Shown here piece by piece: positions 14,336 to 15,839 of a stretch of 15,839 nt of DNA. The translations under genes were made by a program, and so were the position numbers. Within the stretch, counting starts at the first letter, position 1. Each line of letters starts with the position of its first letter. The notes under the pieces were generated by a model, which searched no databases, had not been told where the DNA came from, and was given only the letters and a program-made list of their open reading frames with translations. The stretch spans positions 1 to 15,839 of the forward strand of contig CAJVZX010000013.1 of NCBI GenBank assembly GCA_913020625.1, given 5' to 3'. The stretch comes from an uncultured Pelagibacterales bacterium (GTDB lineage: Bacteria; Pseudomonadota; Alphaproteobacteria; Pelagibacterales; Pelagibacteraceae).

Positions 14336-14869
14336 TTATATTTTTTCAGATATATTAATTGCTATTCTAGATCCAGTTTTAATTATCTTATCAAAAATTG
14401 AATATAAACCATTTTTCGTTGCTCCCAGCTCATAAGCAATATTTTTATGATGTAGTTCATCATCTCTAAATTCAGATATCTTATCTTTTAAATTTGTTTC
14501 ATCAGGTTCAAGTTTGTCAATTTGATTGCTATAATGTTTATCTATTACTTCTTCTACTGAAGCAGTGCATAACATGGTAGCTTTTTTTCCCAGCAATACT
14601 GAGCCAAATCCTAATCCTACTCCAAGTAAGTCCCACAAGGGTAATAATTTAGTTGGTTTAATATTTCTTTTTTGAATTTCTTTATCAAAAAAATTGTAAT
14701 GGTTTTGTTCTTGAGATTTCATCTTAGTGACTTGTTCTAATAGATTTGGGTCATTTTTAATTGTATTTAATGCCAATAATTGACCTTCATAAATTTTTAT
14801 AGCACCTCTCTCTCCTGCATGATCAACTCTGATAATTTCTTCTAAAATTTTTTTATCTGTTTTTTTCAT
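14336..14869 (-). CDS. coq7: COQ7-type 3-demethoxyubiquinol 3-hydroxylase
   Basis: A 177-residue diiron monooxygenase that hydroxylates demethoxyubiquinol late in ubiquinone synthesis. The four-helix diiron ligands can be read: E20 in R-V-D-H-A-G-E-R-G-A, E54 and H57 in E-Q-N-H, E107 in S-V-E-E-V-I-D-K-H-Y, and E138 with H141 in D-D-E-L-H-H-K-N. This is the COQ7 (CLK-1) type rather than a flavin UbiF. The length matches bacterial homologues. It overlaps the dsbB end by 17 nt, so the two are probably translated from one mRNA. Together with ubiE and ubiB it makes a third ubiquinone gene in the window, but in a separate operon. Its 3' end touches the convergent HNH gene. Confidence 0.95.
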   Translation of the reverse strand: MKKTDKKILEEIIRVDHAGERGAIKIYEGQLLALNTIKNDPNLLEQVTKMKSQEQNHYNFFDKEIQKRNIKPTKLLPLWDLLGVGLGFGSVLLGKKATMLCTASVEEVIDKHYSNQIDKLEPDETNLKDKISEFRDDELHHKNIAYELGATKNGLYSIFDKIIKTGSRIAINISEKI

Positions 14870-15338
14870 AATTTATTTTAAAATATATTAAAAAAGATAA
14901 TGCAAAAGAAATCAAAAAATTAATTGTCGCGAGAGATAAACCAAATAATTTGAATTCAATATCTTTACAGTTTGGCATGCTATTGCTTAAACTTTCCAAA
15001 AGCTTTGTTTTATCTAAGCTTTCAATTGAATTTGAAGCACAACTAGACGATTCATTTAATAAACCAAATTCAATTCCTGAATGATATCCTGAAATTATTG
15101 TGCTTGAAATAAAAAAAATCATTATTGTATATAGCCAATAAATATTTTTTGGGAAAAAAAAACCTACGAATGAAAATATTAATATCAAAAGATAAGGAAT
15201 TCTTTGATATAAACATAATTGGCAAGGTTTATAATTAAGAACATATTCTAGAAATAAAACAAAACTTAAACTAAGAATTGAATAAATTAATAAATAAAGA
15301 AATATTTTTTTAGTTGATAAGTTTTTTATAAATTTCAT
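14853..15338 (-). CDS. dsbB: Disulfide bond formation protein DsbB
   Basis: A 161-residue inner-membrane protein with four predicted membrane segments (about 12-31, 45-62, 66-84 and 136-155). The periplasmic cysteines are C39-Q-L-C42 in Y-K-P-C-Q-L-C-L-Y-Q-R-I-P-Y, followed by a second loop with C100 and C124. This is the complete DsbB layout: the CxxC pair passes electrons to quinone while the second pair re-oxidises DsbA in the periplasm. No dsbA is in the window. It lies 6 nt after the YqaA-like gene stop and overlaps coq7. Because DsbB uses ubiquinone as acceptor, the link with coq7 makes functional sense, though that is inference. Confidence 0.92.
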   Translation of the reverse strand: MKFIKNLSTKKIFLYLLIYSILSLSFVLFLEYVLNYKPCQLCLYQRIPYLLILIFSFVGFFFPKNIYWLYTIMIFFISSTIISGYHSGIEFGLLNESSSCASNSIESLDKTKLLESLSNSMPNCKDIEFKLFGLSLATINFLISFALSFLIYFKINYEKNR

Positions 15339-15344
15339 ATTTTG

Positions 15345-15839
15345 TTAAATTAACATTAATTTTTTTAACAAAAAATATAAAATAAAAGCTACTCCAATAG
15401 TCAAAATAGTAAATATAATTGAAATTTTAATTAGTTTTTTCTCTATTAAAAGTTTTATTTTTGGACCAAACTTGCCAATAAGTATAGAAATTAGAAAAAA
15501 ACGAAAGCCTCTAACTAGCAAACAAATTAATATAAAAAAAATTAAATTAAAGTGTAGAAATCCACTTGTGATTGTAAGTAATTTAAAAGGAATAGGGGTA
15601 AAAGCAGCAATTGCTAAAAAACTTGCCCAAGCAATTATTCCTCCGCCTTGAGAAATTTTTTCTTCTAAAAAAGATGTATTATCTATTCTGTATAGTTCAA
15701 ATATAGGAATTCCAATTTCATTAAAGAAAATATAACCAATAAAATAACCAAAACATGCACCCAAAACAGATCCAATTGTTGCAATCAATGCTATTTTGAA
15801 CCAATCATTCATTTTAGCAATTGTCATTGGAATGATTAA
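15345..15839 (-). CDS. YqaA-type VTT/SNARE-associated membrane protein, 5' end cut by the window
   Basis: The reading frame stays open to the right edge. Upstream of the ATG at 15827 the frame reads L-I-I-P, and homologues of this family have L-x-I-P-M before the next helix. So the true start very likely lies outside the window and the ATG at 15827 is internal. The visible 164 residues show a membrane segment with G-S-V-L-G-A-C-F-G-Y-F-I-G-Y, a short loop ending in G-G-x-I-A-W-A, the family motif F-T-P-I-P-F-K-L-L-T-I-T-S-G, and further membrane segments with a basic C-terminus. The YqaA branch belongs to the DedA/VTT superfamily, several members of which move lipids across membranes; the function of this branch is not established. 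It is followed by dsbB after 6 nt. Confidence 0.82.
   Translation of the reverse strand, partial: LIIPMTIAKMNDWFKIALIATIGSVLGACFGYFIGYIFFNEIGIPIFELYRIDNTSFLEEKISQGGGIIAWASFLAIAAFTPIPFKLLTITSGFLHFNLIFFILICLLVRGFRFFLISILIGKFGPKIKLLIEKKLIKISIIFTILTIGVAFILYFLLKKLMLI

Overview
The window is a compact, very AT-rich stretch of an alphaproteobacterial chromosome, most likely a free-living marine SAR11/Pelagibacterales-type bacterium. This is inferred from the strong A/T bias in codons, the tiny or negative gaps between genes, and an alphaproteobacterial gene order (ubiE-ubiB-coaBC-dut beside mutM-rpsT-dnaA, and argH-lipoprotein-lysA). I see no IS element, prophage, CRISPR, tRNA or rRNA. Almost every gene is a recognisable housekeeping gene.

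Layout: (1) 1-167, + strand, the 3' end of a Prx5-type peroxiredoxin. It faces a minus-strand block that, in transcription order, runs ubiE, ubiB, coaBC, dut, moeB-like, SH3-domain protein (5358 down to 200). (2) 5399-9439, + strand: mutM, rpsT, a 323-bp spacer with a 25-bp-period repeat, then dnaA and dnaN overlapping by 11 nt. (3) 12990 down to 9503, minus strand: argH, a 42-codon LptM-like lipoprotein, lysA, plsC. (4) 13052-14335, + strand: a carboxylesterase and an HNH endonuclease. (5) 15839 down to 14336, minus strand: a YqaA/VTT membrane protein cut by the window edge, dsbB and a coq7-type hydroxylase that ends exactly against the HNH gene.

Functional themes: ubiquinone biosynthesis (ubiE, ubiB, coq7), coenzyme A (coaBC), nucleotide hygiene and base-excision repair (dut, mutM), replication initiation and the sliding clamp (dnaA, dnaN), arginine and lysine synthesis (argH, lysA), phospholipid synthesis (plsC), and envelope or redox functions (dsbB, peroxiredoxin, SH3 protein, lipoprotein).

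I did not find a convincing new multi-gene system. The signals most worth a second look are the duplicated GACAAT/TTGACA repeat between rpsT and dnaA, the unlisted-size lipoprotein gene between argH and lysA, a terminator embedded in the end of an opposing gene, an altered C-terminal cysteine motif in the MoeB-like protein, and promoter-like sequences that would give leaderless or nearly leaderless mRNAs.
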